Source of the DNA: Latilactobacillus fragifolii
Lineage (GTDB): Bacteria; Bacillota; Bacilli; Lactobacillales; Lactobacillaceae
Reading direction: 5' to 3'
Assembly: GCF_905332535.1 (NCBI RefSeq)
Contig: NZ_CAJOCF010000003.1
Location: 1-64,000, forward strand
DNA length: 64,000 bases
Of this stretch, positions 51,071-59,878 are shown one piece after another (position 1 is the stretch's first letter; each line of letters begins with the position of its first letter). Both the position numbers and the translations under genes were made by a program. The notes beneath the pieces were generated by a model. That model did no database searches. It was not told the origin of the DNA and saw only the letters and a list, made by a program, of their open reading frames with translations.

Positions 51071-51742
51071 TCATGTTAAATCTGATCGATAAGCTGCCAT
51101 TTTCTTAGCAAATAACTCACCATTGGTCGGTGGCGTGTACGTCAATGCATTCGCACCTGCTTCAATGGTCGCTAATATATGCGCTTCATCTTTGCCCCCA
51201 GTTGCCATGATGGGGATTTCAGGGTATTGTTGCCGAATTGCGCTGACAATCGCTGGCGTTTTAGCCGCACCACTAACGTTTAAAATCGAAACCCCCGCTT
51301 CAATCTGTGCGGCATAATCCTGTTGTTCCGACACAACAGTACAAATAATTGGCACATCAACAACGCGGCTAATCATTTTAATCGTCGCCACGGACGTTGG
51401 TGCGTTAACCACCACCCCAATTGAACCGGCAGCCTCAGCCAATAATCCCATATACGCGGAGCGACTGCCAGCTGTTAGCCCCCCACCAATCCCGTTAAAG
51501 ACAGGGATCGTCGCTACATTGCTGATGGCATTCATGACCGCTGGATGTGGTGTGAATGGATAAACCGCCAAAACAGCATCGGCATTCGTATTATTCACAA
51601 TCGCTACATCGGTGGTAAAAATAATCGTTTTAATCTTCTTACCGAGGATCTTAATGCCCCCAACTTTTCGCGCCACAGTAGGTGGTCCGACAACACTGGT
51701 TTTTAATGGCGTATAAATTTCTGGCACGAATTCTTCCATCAT
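51071..51742 (-). CDS. TIM-barrel protein of unknown function, next to the MocR regulator
   Basis: Soluble protein of 223 residues with a (beta/alpha)8-like pattern: KIKTIIFTTDVAIVNNTNADAV, IPVFNGIGGGLTAGSRS, IGVVVNAPTSVATIKMI, DVPIICTVVSEQQDY, VSILNVSGAAKTPAI, and the phosphate-binding-like PIMATGGKDEAHILATIEAGA. The last loop resembles the phosphate-binding loop of phosphoribosyl or pyridoxal-phosphate enzymes. I do not recognise a named family. It lies 14 bases downstream of the MocR regulator gene on the same strand, which suggests a role in vitamin B6 or a related pathway. Confidence 0.7.
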   Translation of the reverse strand: MMEEFVPEIYTPLKTSVVGPPTVARKVGGIKILGKKIKTIIFTTDVAIVNNTNADAVLAVYPFTPHPAVMNAISNVATIPVFNGIGGGLTAGSRSAYMGLLAEAAGSIGVVVNAPTSVATIKMISRVVDVPIICTVVSEQQDYAAQIEAGVSILNVSGAAKTPAIVSAIRQQYPEIPIMATGGKDEAHILATIEAGANALTYTPPTNGELFAKKMAAYRSDLT

Positions 51743-51755
51743 CCAATTCTCCTTT

Positions 51756-53186
51756 TTATTCTGTTGCTTGCATAATGGTTACTAATCGTTGTTCTAATGC
51801 AACCAAATCCATTGCATTTAACCGCGCAAAATTGATGCGTAATGCGTCTGTTTTAAGGCCAAATAGTGATCCTGGTGCGACAGCTAACTGATGATCAAGA
51901 AAGGTTTTTAAGCGTAATTTATGGTTGGGCCGTGTCATCCAGATATAGTATCCGCCCGCTGGTAAGTCAATTTGCCAATCTGGTAATACGCTTTTGAGCA
52001 TCCTATACGTCGCCAGTGCCCGTTCTTGCAGTGTTGCCTTAAGTTGATCCAATTGTGTTTGAAATTGGGGATCCCCCATCGCCAGGGTCACCATGACTTG
52101 TGACATAATACTTGGTACTAAATCCATTTCATGCTGCACCCGGGTCAATTGTTCGATCACTTGCGAGCTAGCAACTACCCACCCGATTCGGCTACTAGCC
52201 CCCATAATTTTGGACAGCGAACTAATATAAATGACGTTATCCGGATCGAGTTGTTTCAATGTTGGGATTGGATTAACAGTCTCAAATCCTAACCAACCAA
52301 AAACATCATCTTCTACAATTGGTATTTGGTATGTCTGACATAAATGAACGACTGCTTTTCTTTTTTGAAGACTCATGACGTGACCAGTTGGGTTTTGATA
52401 GTCCGGATTAAGGATAACCAATTTAATCCGATGCTTAATGATTAGCTGTTCTAAAACCGTTAATGAAATCCCATCAGCGTCAACTGCCGCCTCATAAACG
52501 CGGACACCAGTTGCTTCAAACAAAGTTGAGTCATGAAAAAAAGAGGGGGATTCAATCGCGACAGCATCGCCTGGCGACAACAAACCTTGTAATATTAAAA
52601 AAAGTGATTGCTGTACACCGGCCGTCATTAACAACTGTTCTTCGGTAAACGATAAACGTTTGTTGTATTGATCCAATTGATTAATTGCTGCAATAAGCGG
52701 TTGATAACCGCGCGGTGTCTCTAGCGCTTGTGCTGTGATGAAATCTTGCCACGTTAATGCCGGAAATCGAAATTGTGGGACTAATGCTAATGGTAAATCA
52801 CTTGAATAAACATCAATTAATTTTTCCGATTTTTGGCTAACTAATTGTTGTAATTGTCGCCGTTCATTTTGACTTTGTGACTGCCGCTGACTTAACAAAT
52901 AAGTATGCCAGTTAACCCGCTTTGCCTGGGGGCGGGCTTGTAGACTGACAAATGTACCGCTCCCGACGCGCCGTTCAATCACACCATCTGCAACTAATTC
53001 ATCAGATGCACGCGTCACTGTTGAACGATTAACCCGCAATAATTTAGCGAACTGCCGCTCGGGCGGTAATTGATCACCTGGGCTTAGCTGGCCACGGTCT
53101 ATTAAATCAATAATCATTTTTTTAATCGCCATATACTTTGGCTTTTGTTCTGGTAGATATTGGCGCCATTCAATCACTTTTACCAC
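51756..53186 (-). CDS. MocR/PdxR-type regulator (GntR domain fused to aminotransferase fold)
   Basis: Regulator of 476 residues. N-terminal winged helix: MIIDLIDRGQLSPGDQLPPERQFAKLLRVNRSTVTRASDEL. The rest is a fold-type I aminotransferase: LLMTAGVQQSLFLILQGLLSPGDAV, YQNPTGHVMS, and the Schiff-base Lys in ISSLSKIMGASSRIGWVV. MocR proteins sense PLP; PdxR members switch on PLP synthesis or B6 salvage. Its gene is divergent from a ThiD/PdxK-type kinase and an ECF S component, and the shared 107-bp region holds repeats, so PLP-controlled salvage is a reasonable reading. Confidence 0.9.
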   Translation of the reverse strand: MVKVIEWRQYLPEQKPKYMAIKKMIIDLIDRGQLSPGDQLPPERQFAKLLRVNRSTVTRASDELVADGVIERRVGSGTFVSLQARPQAKRVNWHTYLLSQRQSQSQNERRQLQQLVSQKSEKLIDVYSSDLPLALVPQFRFPALTWQDFITAQALETPRGYQPLIAAINQLDQYNKRLSFTEEQLLMTAGVQQSLFLILQGLLSPGDAVAIESPSFFHDSTLFEATGVRVYEAAVDADGISLTVLEQLIIKHRIKLVILNPDYQNPTGHVMSLQKRKAVVHLCQTYQIPIVEDDVFGWLGFETVNPIPTLKQLDPDNVIYISSLSKIMGASSRIGWVVASSQVIEQLTRVQHEMDLVPSIMSQVMVTLAMGDPQFQTQLDQLKATLQERALATYRMLKSVLPDWQIDLPAGGYYIWMTRPNHKLRLKTFLDHQLAVAPGSLFGLKTDALRINFARLNAMDLVALEQRLVTIMQATE

Positions 53187-53203
53187 CTCTCACTCAGTTT
53201 ACA

Positions 53204-53280
53204 AATTGGCTGGTAAAAAAACAAGCCAATTGGCTGTTGTTGCACATTCTAATCTTCACTATGATAGTGGAGATTAGAAT
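53204..53280. promoter_or_regulatory. Divergent control region of the B6-like locus: direct repeats and long palindrome
   Basis: AATTGGCTG occurs twice in direct orientation 24 bp apart (53204-53212, 53228-53236); the second copy lies in the palindrome AGCCAATTGGCT. At 53246-53280 a 35-bp near-perfect palindrome (arms ATTCTAATCT and AGATTAGAAT outside, CACTAT and ATAGTG inside, centre 53263) covers the -10 TATGAT (53260-53265; TTGTTG lies 17 bp upstream) of the kinase promoter. Tandem direct repeats plus an inverted site are usual for MocR proteins. Confidence 0.65.
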
Positions 53281-53293
53281 TGGGAGGACAACT

Positions 53294-54091
53294 ATGCAAA
53301 ACATTTTAACCATTGCCGGCTCTGATACACTGGGTGGTGGTGGCATCCAAGCCGATTTAAAAACATTTGAAGCCTTAGGAACATTTGGTGTTAGCGCGAT
53401 TACTTGCATCGCGACGTTATTACCAGATGGTCAGTTAAAAATTCATGACTTACCTGAGGATACCATTTTAGACCAGCTTGATGCCATTTTAAACTACGTA
53501 CCACTGACCCACGTCAAAATTGGTTTGGTGCATCAAACAAAAACTTTAAAAGCAATCTGTGGGCGATTACGACAACATCCCGAATTAAACATCATCACTG
53601 ATCCAGTCCTCATCTTTAAAGAAGGAGCTGTTCCTGCGCAACAAGCGTACCTTGAGACACTGAAAAAAGAACTGCTCCCCCTGACGAGCGTTACCACGCC
53701 AAATTTGTTAGAAGCGCAACAACTCAGTGGGCTTTCAACGATTACTACCCGTGCGGAAATGGTCGAAGCCGCCACAATCATTCAATCATTTGGTCCCAAG
53801 CACGTCATCATCAAAGGTGGCCAACGATTTCCTGGTAAACAAGCCGTTGATTTATTAAAATCGGGCCCAACAACTCATTATTTAGAAGCCCCTCGATTGG
53901 AGACAACGACAATTGATGGTGCGGGCTGCACCCTTTCAGCAGCAATTACGGCAGAATTAGCAAACGGAAAATCACTTGAAAGTGCCGTTGCACGCGCGAA
54001 AAAATTGGTTTATGCTGGTTTAAAAGCGGGGGTGCATTTGCGCCATGGCCTGGGGAACGTTTGGCAGGGGGCAGCTCAACATGCATTTTAA
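53294..54091 (+). CDS. PdxK/ThiD-type vitamin kinase (pyridoxine or HMP kinase)
   Basis: Ribokinase-like kinase of 265 residues. It matches the ThiD/PdxK branch: LTIAGSDTLGGGGIQADLKTFEALG, TDPVLI, VTTPNLLEAQQLSGL, VIIKGGQRF, and the catalytic anion-hole TIDGAGCTLSAAI with the Cys typical of Firmicute pyridoxal kinases. ThiD in the strict sense usually has SGGAGIQADLK; here it reads LGGGGIQADLK. Given the MocR regulator and ECF partner next to it, B6 kinase is more likely than HMP kinase. ATG 53294 follows GGGAGGA. Its end overlaps the ECF gene by 11 bases. Confidence 0.85.
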   Translation: MQNILTIAGSDTLGGGGIQADLKTFEALGTFGVSAITCIATLLPDGQLKIHDLPEDTILDQLDAILNYVPLTHVKIGLVHQTKTLKAICGRLRQHPELNIITDPVLIFKEGAVPAQQAYLETLKKELLPLTSVTTPNLLEAQQLSGLSTITTRAEMVEAATIIQSFGPKHVIIKGGQRFPGKQAVDLLKSGPTTHYLEAPRLETTTIDGAGCTLSAAITAELANGKSLESAVARAKKLVYAGLKAGVHLRHGLGNVWQGAAQHAF

Positions 54092-54584
54092 TAAACATCA
54101 GTTACCATTACTCGCGATGCTCACCGCATTGACCGTTGCACTCTCGTTGTTAATCATCATCCCGATTCCGGCGACAAAAGGCTTTGTGACGCTCTGTGAG
54201 GTCGGGATTTACACAGCAGCAATCATGCTTGAAAATCCCGGCGGACTCGCTGTCGGATCCACGAGTGGCCTATTAATCGATCTATTATCTGGTTACCCTG
54301 AGTGGTGTCTTTTCTCACTCATCATTCACGGGGCACAAGGCTTTATTGTAGGTCACCTGACTCGTAGTGATTCAATACGACCAAAGCAGCTGATTATCCC
54401 CCTCATTTGCGGTAGTATCGTCATGGTTGCCGGTTACTTTTTAGCTACCAGTTTACTTTTCGGCTGGGCTGCCGGAACCGCTTCGATTTTCAGCAATATT
54501 GTTCAAAACGGACTTGGAATCGTGGTCACCATCCCGTTAGTCACGAGTTTATCCCGTATTCGACCACAATTATTTAACCATTAG
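54081..54584 (+). CDS. ECF transporter S component (vitamin B6/HMP-type)
   Basis: Membrane protein of 167 residues with six helices: LPLLAMLTALTVALSLLIIIP, TLCEVGIYTAAIMLENPGG, GLLIDLLSGYPEWCLFSLIIHG, and three more. The short PEWCLFSLIIHGAQG stretch and the conserved IPIPATKGFVTLCEVG match HmpT/PdxU-type S components. It binds a pyrimidine or pyridoxine vitamin outside and hands it to EcfAA'T (not in the window). The ATG overlaps the kinase gene; AGGGGG lies nine bases before it. Co-location with the kinase suggests that the substrate is what the kinase phosphorylates. Confidence 0.85.
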   Translation: MHFNKHQLPLLAMLTALTVALSLLIIIPIPATKGFVTLCEVGIYTAAIMLENPGGLAVGSTSGLLIDLLSGYPEWCLFSLIIHGAQGFIVGHLTRSDSIRPKQLIIPLICGSIVMVAGYFLATSLLFGWAAGTASIFSNIVQNGLGIVVTIPLVTSLSRIRPQLFNH

Positions 54585-54596
54585 GAGATTTCAAAA

Positions 54597-55160
54597 ATGA
54601 CAAATGATTTACCATTAAACCAAATTCAACAAAACTTAATCCAAATAACACAAGATGTTTTAAACGAAGCCCACTTAGCAAGCGGCGATTTATTCGTTCT
54701 CGGCTGTTCAACGAGTGAAGTTGTCGGGGGCCATATTGGTAAAGCTTCTAGCAAAGAAGTTGGCGAAATTATTATTGCAACGCTTCGTGGCGTGCTTAAT
54801 CCACTGGGGATTCATTTAGCCGTGCAAGGCTGTGAGCACATTAACCGTAGTTTGGTTGTTGAACGCCAAGTTGCCCGCGCACACGACTTTGAAATTGTCT
54901 CGGTTGTTCCCGCTATGCATGCTGGCGGTGCTTGTTCTGTTGCTGCTTTTGAACAATTCAGTGACCCTGTCGAAGTTGAACATATCGTCGCACAAGCTGG
55001 TTTAGATATCGGTGATACAGCGATTGGGATGCACGTGAAATTCGTTCAAGTCCCTGTCCGTCCAACACTTGATACATTAGGTAGTGCACATGTCACAGCT
55101 TTACGATCACGACCAAAATACGTTGGCGGGCCACGGGCCACTTACGCCCCAACGCATTAA
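54597..55160 (+). CDS. UPF0340/TIGR01440 family protein (YwlG-like)
   Basis: Soluble protein of 187 residues, family YwlG (DUF436). The hallmark segments are [40 protein letters not shown] and [14 protein letters not shown], then a last [12 protein letters not shown]. The fold resembles thiolase-like or aminoglycoside acetyltransferase-type proteins, but function is not established. It follows the ECF gene by 12 bases with GGAG before the ATG, so it is probably co-transcribed with the B6-like operon. Confidence 0.88.
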   Translation: MTNDLPLNQIQQNLIQITQDVLNEAHLASGDLFVLGCSTSEVVGGHIGKASSKEVGEIIIATLRGVLNPLGIHLAVQGCEHINRSLVVERQVARAHDFEIVSVVPAMHAGGACSVAAFEQFSDPVEVEHIVAQAGLDIGDTAIGMHVKFVQVPVRPTLDTLGSAHVTALRSRPKYVGGPRATYAPTH

Positions 55161-55164
55161 ACGC

Positions 55165-55200
55165 AAAAAAAGCCTCGTTCTTTTGAACGAGGCTTTTTTT
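55165..55200. terminator. Bidirectional terminator
   Basis: A perfect 10-bp stem AGCCTCGTTC / GAACGAGGCT, loop TTTT, with A- and T-runs, between the YwlG-like gene and glmS. Confidence 0.92.
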
Positions 55201-55206
55201 AAGTGT

Positions 55207-57021
55207 TTATTCAACGGTGACACTCTTAGCTAAGTTTCTTGGTTGATCGACATCATACCCTCTATGCAGACTTGCATAGTAAGCAATTAATTGCCCAGGA
55301 ACAATGCCCAATAAAGGCGCCAATAAGTCATTCACGGTTGGTAGAACGATTTGATCGTCTGCTTCAGCGAAGGCTTCACTAACAATCGTCAAGGCTTTTG
55401 CCCCCCGCGCGGTCACTTCCTGCAAGTTCCCACGGGTGTGCGCAATCGTTTTGGCATCCATTAAAAATGCAATGACTGGGGTATTTTTTTCAATCAAAGC
55501 AATCGTCCCATGCTTTAATTCGCCGGCAGCAAAGCCTTCTGCTTGAATGTATGAGATTTCCTTTAATTTCAAAGCAGCTTCTAAACTTAAAGCATAATCC
55601 TCACCACGTCCGATATAAAAGGCACTGCGCGTTGTTTGCAAGTAATCAGTCGTTAAGGTTTCAATCTGTTCTTTTTCGCTCAGTAGCGTTTCCATGCCGG
55701 TAGCAATTAAGCCTAATTCATGGTGCACGTCGAATTGTTCTGCCAATACTAGTTGATTGTGGCGCCCAAGTGCGACAGCTAAGAATAATTCAACCGCAAT
55801 TTGTGCAGTGTAGGCTTTCGTTGAAGCAACTGCAATCTCGGGCCCCGCATGCAACAATAATGTGTAATCAGCTTCCCGCGAAAGCGTTGAACCTTGGCTG
55901 TTTGTAATGGTCAAACTAGGATAATGGCGGGCATTAGTTTGGACCAACACTTGACGACTATCAGCGGTTTCGCCACTTTGGGTTAAAAAGATAAAGAATG
56001 GCTTTTCAGATAATAGTGGCATGTGATAGCCAAATTCACTAGCAACATGGACTTCAACTGGTTTGTGCGCTAGCGTTTCAAACAAGGTCTTCCCGATTAA
56101 ACCGGCATGATAACTGGTCCCAGCCGCCACGATGTATAAGCGGTCGGCATCATTCATTGCGCTGAGTAACGCTGCGTCGATCTTAAGCTGTCCGTCAGCA
56201 GCAACGTATTCGTTTAATAAACGCCGCATGACAGCTGGTTGTTCGTCGATTTCTTTTAACATGTAATGTGGATAGGCACCCTTACCTGCTGCATCAGCAT
56301 CCATTTCCACATGGTAGCTTTCACGGTGAATGAAAGTGCCGTCTAAATCTTCAATTTGAATGCTCTGTTTCGTGAGCGTTACCATTTCACGATCATGGAT
56401 TTCAATAAAATCCTTTGTTTCGTTCAACATCGCTAATGCATCCGAGCAGACCACATTAAAGCCATCACCCACACCAATTAACAACGGCGATTTATTTTTA
56501 GCAACGTATAAAGTATCCGGATCATCGCGATCAACCATGACAAATGCGTATGAGCCTTCAATCAGGGTCAATGCCTTCCGGAAAGCTTCCTTAGCTGACA
56601 ACTGTTCCGTCTTAGCAAAGTAAGCAATTAACTGAACAGCAACTTCCGTATCGGTTTGACTGACAAAATGGACATCTTCTAAGTAAGTTTCTTTTAAAGC
56701 TAAATAGTTAGTCAATACGCCGTTATGCACCAAATAAAAACGACCGTCTTCAGATACATGTGGATGCGCATTATCACGACTGGCAACACCGTGCGTTGCC
56801 CAGCGCGTATGCCCGACCCCGATTGTACCTTGTACTTCAGAGCCAACCGCTGCTTGTAAAACGCTAATTTTGCCCGGTTCTTTAACTAAGTAGTCATGGC
56901 CAGTTTCACTGTTTACATAAATGCCTGCTGAATCGTAACCACGATACGCCAACTTCTCTAATCCGTTTAGCAAAATTTCAGTTGTCTTTTCATTACCAAT
57001 CACGCCTACGATTCCACACAT
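55207..57021 (-). CDS. glmS: Glutamine-fructose-6-phosphate aminotransferase (isomerising)
   Basis: First step of amino-sugar synthesis: fructose 6-phosphate and glutamine give glucosamine 6-phosphate. 604 residues. The glutaminase N terminus is MCGIVGVIG with Cys2 as nucleophile, RWATHGVAS and HNGVLTNY follow. The SIS domains show GTSYHAGLIGK and TQSGETADSR, and the C terminus is LAKSVTVE. I find no glmS ribozyme in the 339-bp upstream gap. Instead the upstream region carries three NagR(dre)-like sites, which suggests repression by a GntR-type regulator. Confidence 0.97.
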   Translation of the reverse strand: MCGIVGVIGNEKTTEILLNGLEKLAYRGYDSAGIYVNSETGHDYLVKEPGKISVLQAAVGSEVQGTIGVGHTRWATHGVASRDNAHPHVSEDGRFYLVHNGVLTNYLALKETYLEDVHFVSQTDTEVAVQLIAYFAKTEQLSAKEAFRKALTLIEGSYAFVMVDRDDPDTLYVAKNKSPLLIGVGDGFNVVCSDALAMLNETKDFIEIHDREMVTLTKQSIQIEDLDGTFIHRESYHVEMDADAAGKGAYPHYMLKEIDEQPAVMRRLLNEYVAADGQLKIDAALLSAMNDADRLYIVAAGTSYHAGLIGKTLFETLAHKPVEVHVASEFGYHMPLLSEKPFFIFLTQSGETADSRQVLVQTNARHYPSLTITNSQGSTLSREADYTLLLHAGPEIAVASTKAYTAQIAVELFLAVALGRHNQLVLAEQFDVHHELGLIATGMETLLSEKEQIETLTTDYLQTTRSAFYIGRGEDYALSLEAALKLKEISYIQAEGFAAGELKHGTIALIEKNTPVIAFLMDAKTIAHTRGNLQEVTARGAKALTIVSEAFAEADDQIVLPTVNDLLAPLLGIVPGQLIAYYASLHRGYDVDQPRNLAKSVTVE

Positions 57022-57064
57022 TATAAAATCCTCTTTTCAACTTTGGTTTAATATTTTTAAATTA

Positions 57065-57157
57065 ATTGGTATAACACTTAAATATAATAACACCAACGAA
57101 TTTAATGTCAACTATTTTATTGGTATATATCGATTTTACATTTTGGTATAGGCCGCT
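57065..57157 (-). promoter_or_regulatory. glmS promoter with three NagR/dre-like sites
   Basis: On the minus strand TTGACA, 16 bp and TATTAT (57106-57111 and 57084-57089) form a promoter. Around it lie three copies of TTGGTATA: ATTGGTATAACACTTA (57065), ATTGGTATATATCGAT (57119) and TTTGGTATAGGCCGCT (57142). These resemble the dre sites of NagR-type GntR regulators (ATTGGTATAGACCAAT-like, recalled from streptococci and bacilli). No ribozyme or gene is seen in this 339-bp gap; the rest holds only the glmM terminator. Confidence 0.6.
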
Positions 57158-57295
57158 TATTACCAACGACGTCGGGCTTTTATGCTCGATTGCAACCAAT
57201 TTATTTCAGTAACAAGCGTGCGTTAATGCGAGTCTTTTTTCTTGAGCGATTAATTAGCGCGGGCTTGATTCTAATATGATCGACCAATCAGCACA

Positions 57296-57333
57296 TAAAA
57301 AGCCCATCAACATAATATTGATGGGCTTTTTAT
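57296..57333 (-). terminator. Terminator of glmM
   Basis: A perfect 10-bp stem AGCCCATCAA / TTGATGGGCT, loop CATAATA, with a T-run on both strands. Confidence 0.9.
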
Positions 57334-57360
57334 TTATTTCGAGTAACTTTTGCCAGTAAT

Positions 57361-58713
57361 TTATGCACCAATTTCAGCTTGAACGACAGCGGCAATTTGA
57401 TCGGCATATTGGTTCACTTTTTCTTCAGTTGCAGCCTCACACATTACGCGTAGTAATGGTTCTGTCCCACTTGGACGGACTAAGACGCGTCCGTCACCAT
57501 TCATTTCTTTTTCAACGGTATCAATAGCAGCTTGAATCTTGTCATTCGTTGACCAAGCATTCTTATCCTTAACAGTTAAATTAACAAGTTTTTGTGGGTA
57601 AGTTTGAACCGGCGCTGCCAATTCAGATAACTTCTTACCAGTTTGTTTCATAACGTTTAAGAGTTGAATCCCCGTTAACATCCCGTCACCAGTATTATGA
57701 TAATCAAAGATGATAATGTGGCCTGATTGTTCGCCACCAAGGTTATAGCCTTTTTCACGCATTTCTTCTACGACGTGGCGATCACCAACGTCTGTTTGGG
57801 CAGATTGCATGTGGTGAGCTTCAATCGCCTTATACAAGCCGATATTACTCATGACAGTTGTCACAATCGTATCTTGTTTTAAGCGTCCCTTATCGGATAA
57901 ATATTGGCCCAAGATAAACATAATCTTGTCACCGTCGATAATGTTGCCTAATTCGTCAACTGCGATACACCGATCACCATCACCATCAAATGCTAAACCA
58001 ACTTCAGCACCTGTTTCTAACACTTTTTGGGCTACATTTTCTGGGTGCGTTGAACCAACACCGTCGTTGATGTTCAAACCATCGGGATGCGTAGCCGTTG
58101 TTGTGAATTCTGTGTCCAAATCAGCAAACACCCGGCTAATCAAACCACTGGTTGAACCGTTTGCCCCGTCCAATACTACTTTTATCCCAGCTAAATCATC
58201 AGGAATCGTGTGTTCTAAAAACTGTGTATATTTCAAAGCACCCTCTGGATACTCTTCAACGGTGCCAAGGCCAGCGCCTTCTGGACGTGGTAAAGTATCT
58301 TCTTTGGCATCGATGATTGCTTCGATTTCTTCTTCGGTTGCATCTGGTAATTTATAACCATCCGCGCCAAAGAATTTAATCCCATTATAAATAGCAGGGT
58401 TATGCGAGGCTGAAATCATAATGCCGGCACTTGCTTCTTGAACCTTAATTAAATAGGCAACTGCCGGTGTTGTCACCACGCCTAATGATAGGACTTCAAT
58501 CCCGACTGATAATAAGCCAGAAATTAAAGATTGTTCTAACATTTGACCTGAAATACGTGTGTCCCGAGCCACCAATACCTTAGGGCGTTGATCCTTAGCA
58601 GCATGCTTGGTTAAAACATACCCCCCCGCACGTCCTAATTTAAACGCCATTTCTGGACTTAATTCTAAGTTGGCAACCCCACGTACACCATCAGTTCCAA
58701 AATACTTTGTCAT
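57361..58713 (-). CDS. glmM: Phosphoglucosamine mutase
   Basis: Converts glucosamine 6-phosphate to glucosamine 1-phosphate for UDP-GlcNAc. 450 residues. [12 protein letters not shown] at the N terminus, the phosphoserine loop [13 protein letters not shown] around residue 100, the Mg site FDGDGDR, and the sugar loop GEQSGH are all present. It is the third gene of the cdaA-cdaR-glmM operon, conserved in Firmicutes, in which CdaR and GlmM modulate CdaA activity. Confidence 0.97.
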   Translation of the reverse strand: MTKYFGTDGVRGVANLELSPEMAFKLGRAGGYVLTKHAAKDQRPKVLVARDTRISGQMLEQSLISGLLSVGIEVLSLGVVTTPAVAYLIKVQEASAGIMISASHNPAIYNGIKFFGADGYKLPDATEEEIEAIIDAKEDTLPRPEGAGLGTVEEYPEGALKYTQFLEHTIPDDLAGIKVVLDGANGSTSGLISRVFADLDTEFTTTATHPDGLNINDGVGSTHPENVAQKVLETGAEVGLAFDGDGDRCIAVDELGNIIDGDKIMFILGQYLSDKGRLKQDTIVTTVMSNIGLYKAIEAHHMQSAQTDVGDRHVVEEMREKGYNLGGEQSGHIIIFDYHNTGDGMLTGIQLLNVMKQTGKKLSELAAPVQTYPQKLVNLTVKDKNAWSTNDKIQAAIDTVEKEMNGDGRVLVRPSGTEPLLRVMCEAATEEKVNQYADQIAAVVQAEIGA

Positions 58714-58756
58714 ATTTAATTATCTCCATTCATCTTGCTAAAATCTTTAGCGTTGA

Positions 58757-59878
58757 TTATTGATTTATATTGGGCTTTATTTTGCTACTTTCGCTTTCAC
58801 TTGAGCTTGATTGACTGTTTGATTGGCTACTACTTGAACTTGACGCAATGGGCGCACTAGTTGATGTTTGCGCCGTGCTTTCAGCAGGCGCTTCAACCGT
58901 ACTAGTGGCACTCGTATTAGCCGTATCCGGCGTTACCGTAATTGTGACCTTAATAGTACTTGGCATACTCTCATAAATATTATCTGGTAAAGGCACTTTA
59001 ACCGTTTTAGAAGTTGAACTCGTAATCGTCGATAAGTCGACGCTCACTGGTAACGATGTCAACTTTGCTAAAGCAGTTTGCCGCCCGTAAACGGTCACTG
59101 AATCAGTTGGTGATGACAGACTGTAGCTATAACCACTCTTTTCACCGGTCTTCTCCAAACTAATTGGGAGTGTTTTCTTGTTCATTTGAACCAAAATCTT
59201 AACGTTAACGGTTTGTGGTGAAATTAAAACATTCAAGGCTTTGCCATTGCGATCAACAGCTTGCAATAAGACTTCTTCGTTGATGTCTTTTTTGGTCCCT
59301 TCAGCAGGATCAATAGTGGCCACCACTTGCGATACAGCATTCACAGCTGATTTTGCGCCACTGACTTCAACCACGTCTTGACTTAGTTTTGGATTTCCCA
59401 AACTATACCCCGCCGCTAAGTTTTCTTTTTTTACATTAACTTGCACTGGGAATTGTTTTGTCACTTTATGCTCAATATGAACCTTAATTTCTCTGGGTTC
59501 AATCGTCACTTTGATATCCTTATTAATCCCCGTCTGTTCCAACTTAACAGTATGATCACCAGGACCTAGCTTCGTTAAATCAGCAATCACACGGAAATTT
59601 AACGTGTTAACCGCAGATGTTACCAACGCATTTGGACCAGATAATTTCACCTTAACTTTTTGCGGATAGCCCGTAATAAAGTACTGATCAGTATCCGCGT
59701 TAATCTGTAGGGGGACTTTTACGGTTTCCGTGCGAGTTGCTAGCATCTGGGTATCATTGTTATTCGTCTGGCGGGTTGTGTTGATTTCATCCAAATTAAC
59801 ATAACCAAACAATAATAACGCTAGAAATAACGCTAAAATGCGATAGAGCCATGGGCCTTCAACAAAGTTTTTCATCAT
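58757..59878 (-). CDS. cdaR: YbbR-domain protein CdaR, regulator of CdaA
   Basis: Extracellular, membrane-anchored protein of 373 residues. An N-terminal helix (LYRILALFLALLLFGYVNL) is followed by four YbbR beta-domains (QFPVQVNVKKENLAAGYSL marks one) and a Ser-rich, low-complexity tail of about 50 residues (SSSSSQSNSQSSSSES). It is known to bind and modulate the diadenylate cyclase CdaA. It overlaps cdaA by four bases and lies 43 bases before glmM. The Ser tail may be a flexible wall-spanning segment. Confidence 0.9.
   Translation of the reverse strand: MMKNFVEGPWLYRILALFLALLLFGYVNLDEINTTRQTNNNDTQMLATRTETVKVPLQINADTDQYFITGYPQKVKVKLSGPNALVTSAVNTLNFRVIADLTKLGPGDHTVKLEQTGINKDIKVTIEPREIKVHIEHKVTKQFPVQVNVKKENLAAGYSLGNPKLSQDVVEVSGAKSAVNAVSQVVATIDPAEGTKKDINEEVLLQAVDRNGKALNVLISPQTVNVKILVQMNKKTLPISLEKTGEKSGYSYSLSSPTDSVTVYGRQTALAKLTSLPVSVDLSTITSSTSKTVKVPLPDNIYESMPSTIKVTITVTPDTANTSATSTVEAPAESTAQTSTSAPIASSSSSSQSNSQSSSSESESSKIKPNINQ

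Noticed and set aside
57022-57360. Possible glmS ribozyme upstream of glmS
   Set aside because: I looked for the conserved core in the minus-strand leader and did not see it; promoter and dre-like sites fill the region instead.
57851-58357. 168-codon plus-strand frame opposite glmM
   Set aside because: It is the antisense shadow of glmM, with no ribosome site or family likeness.
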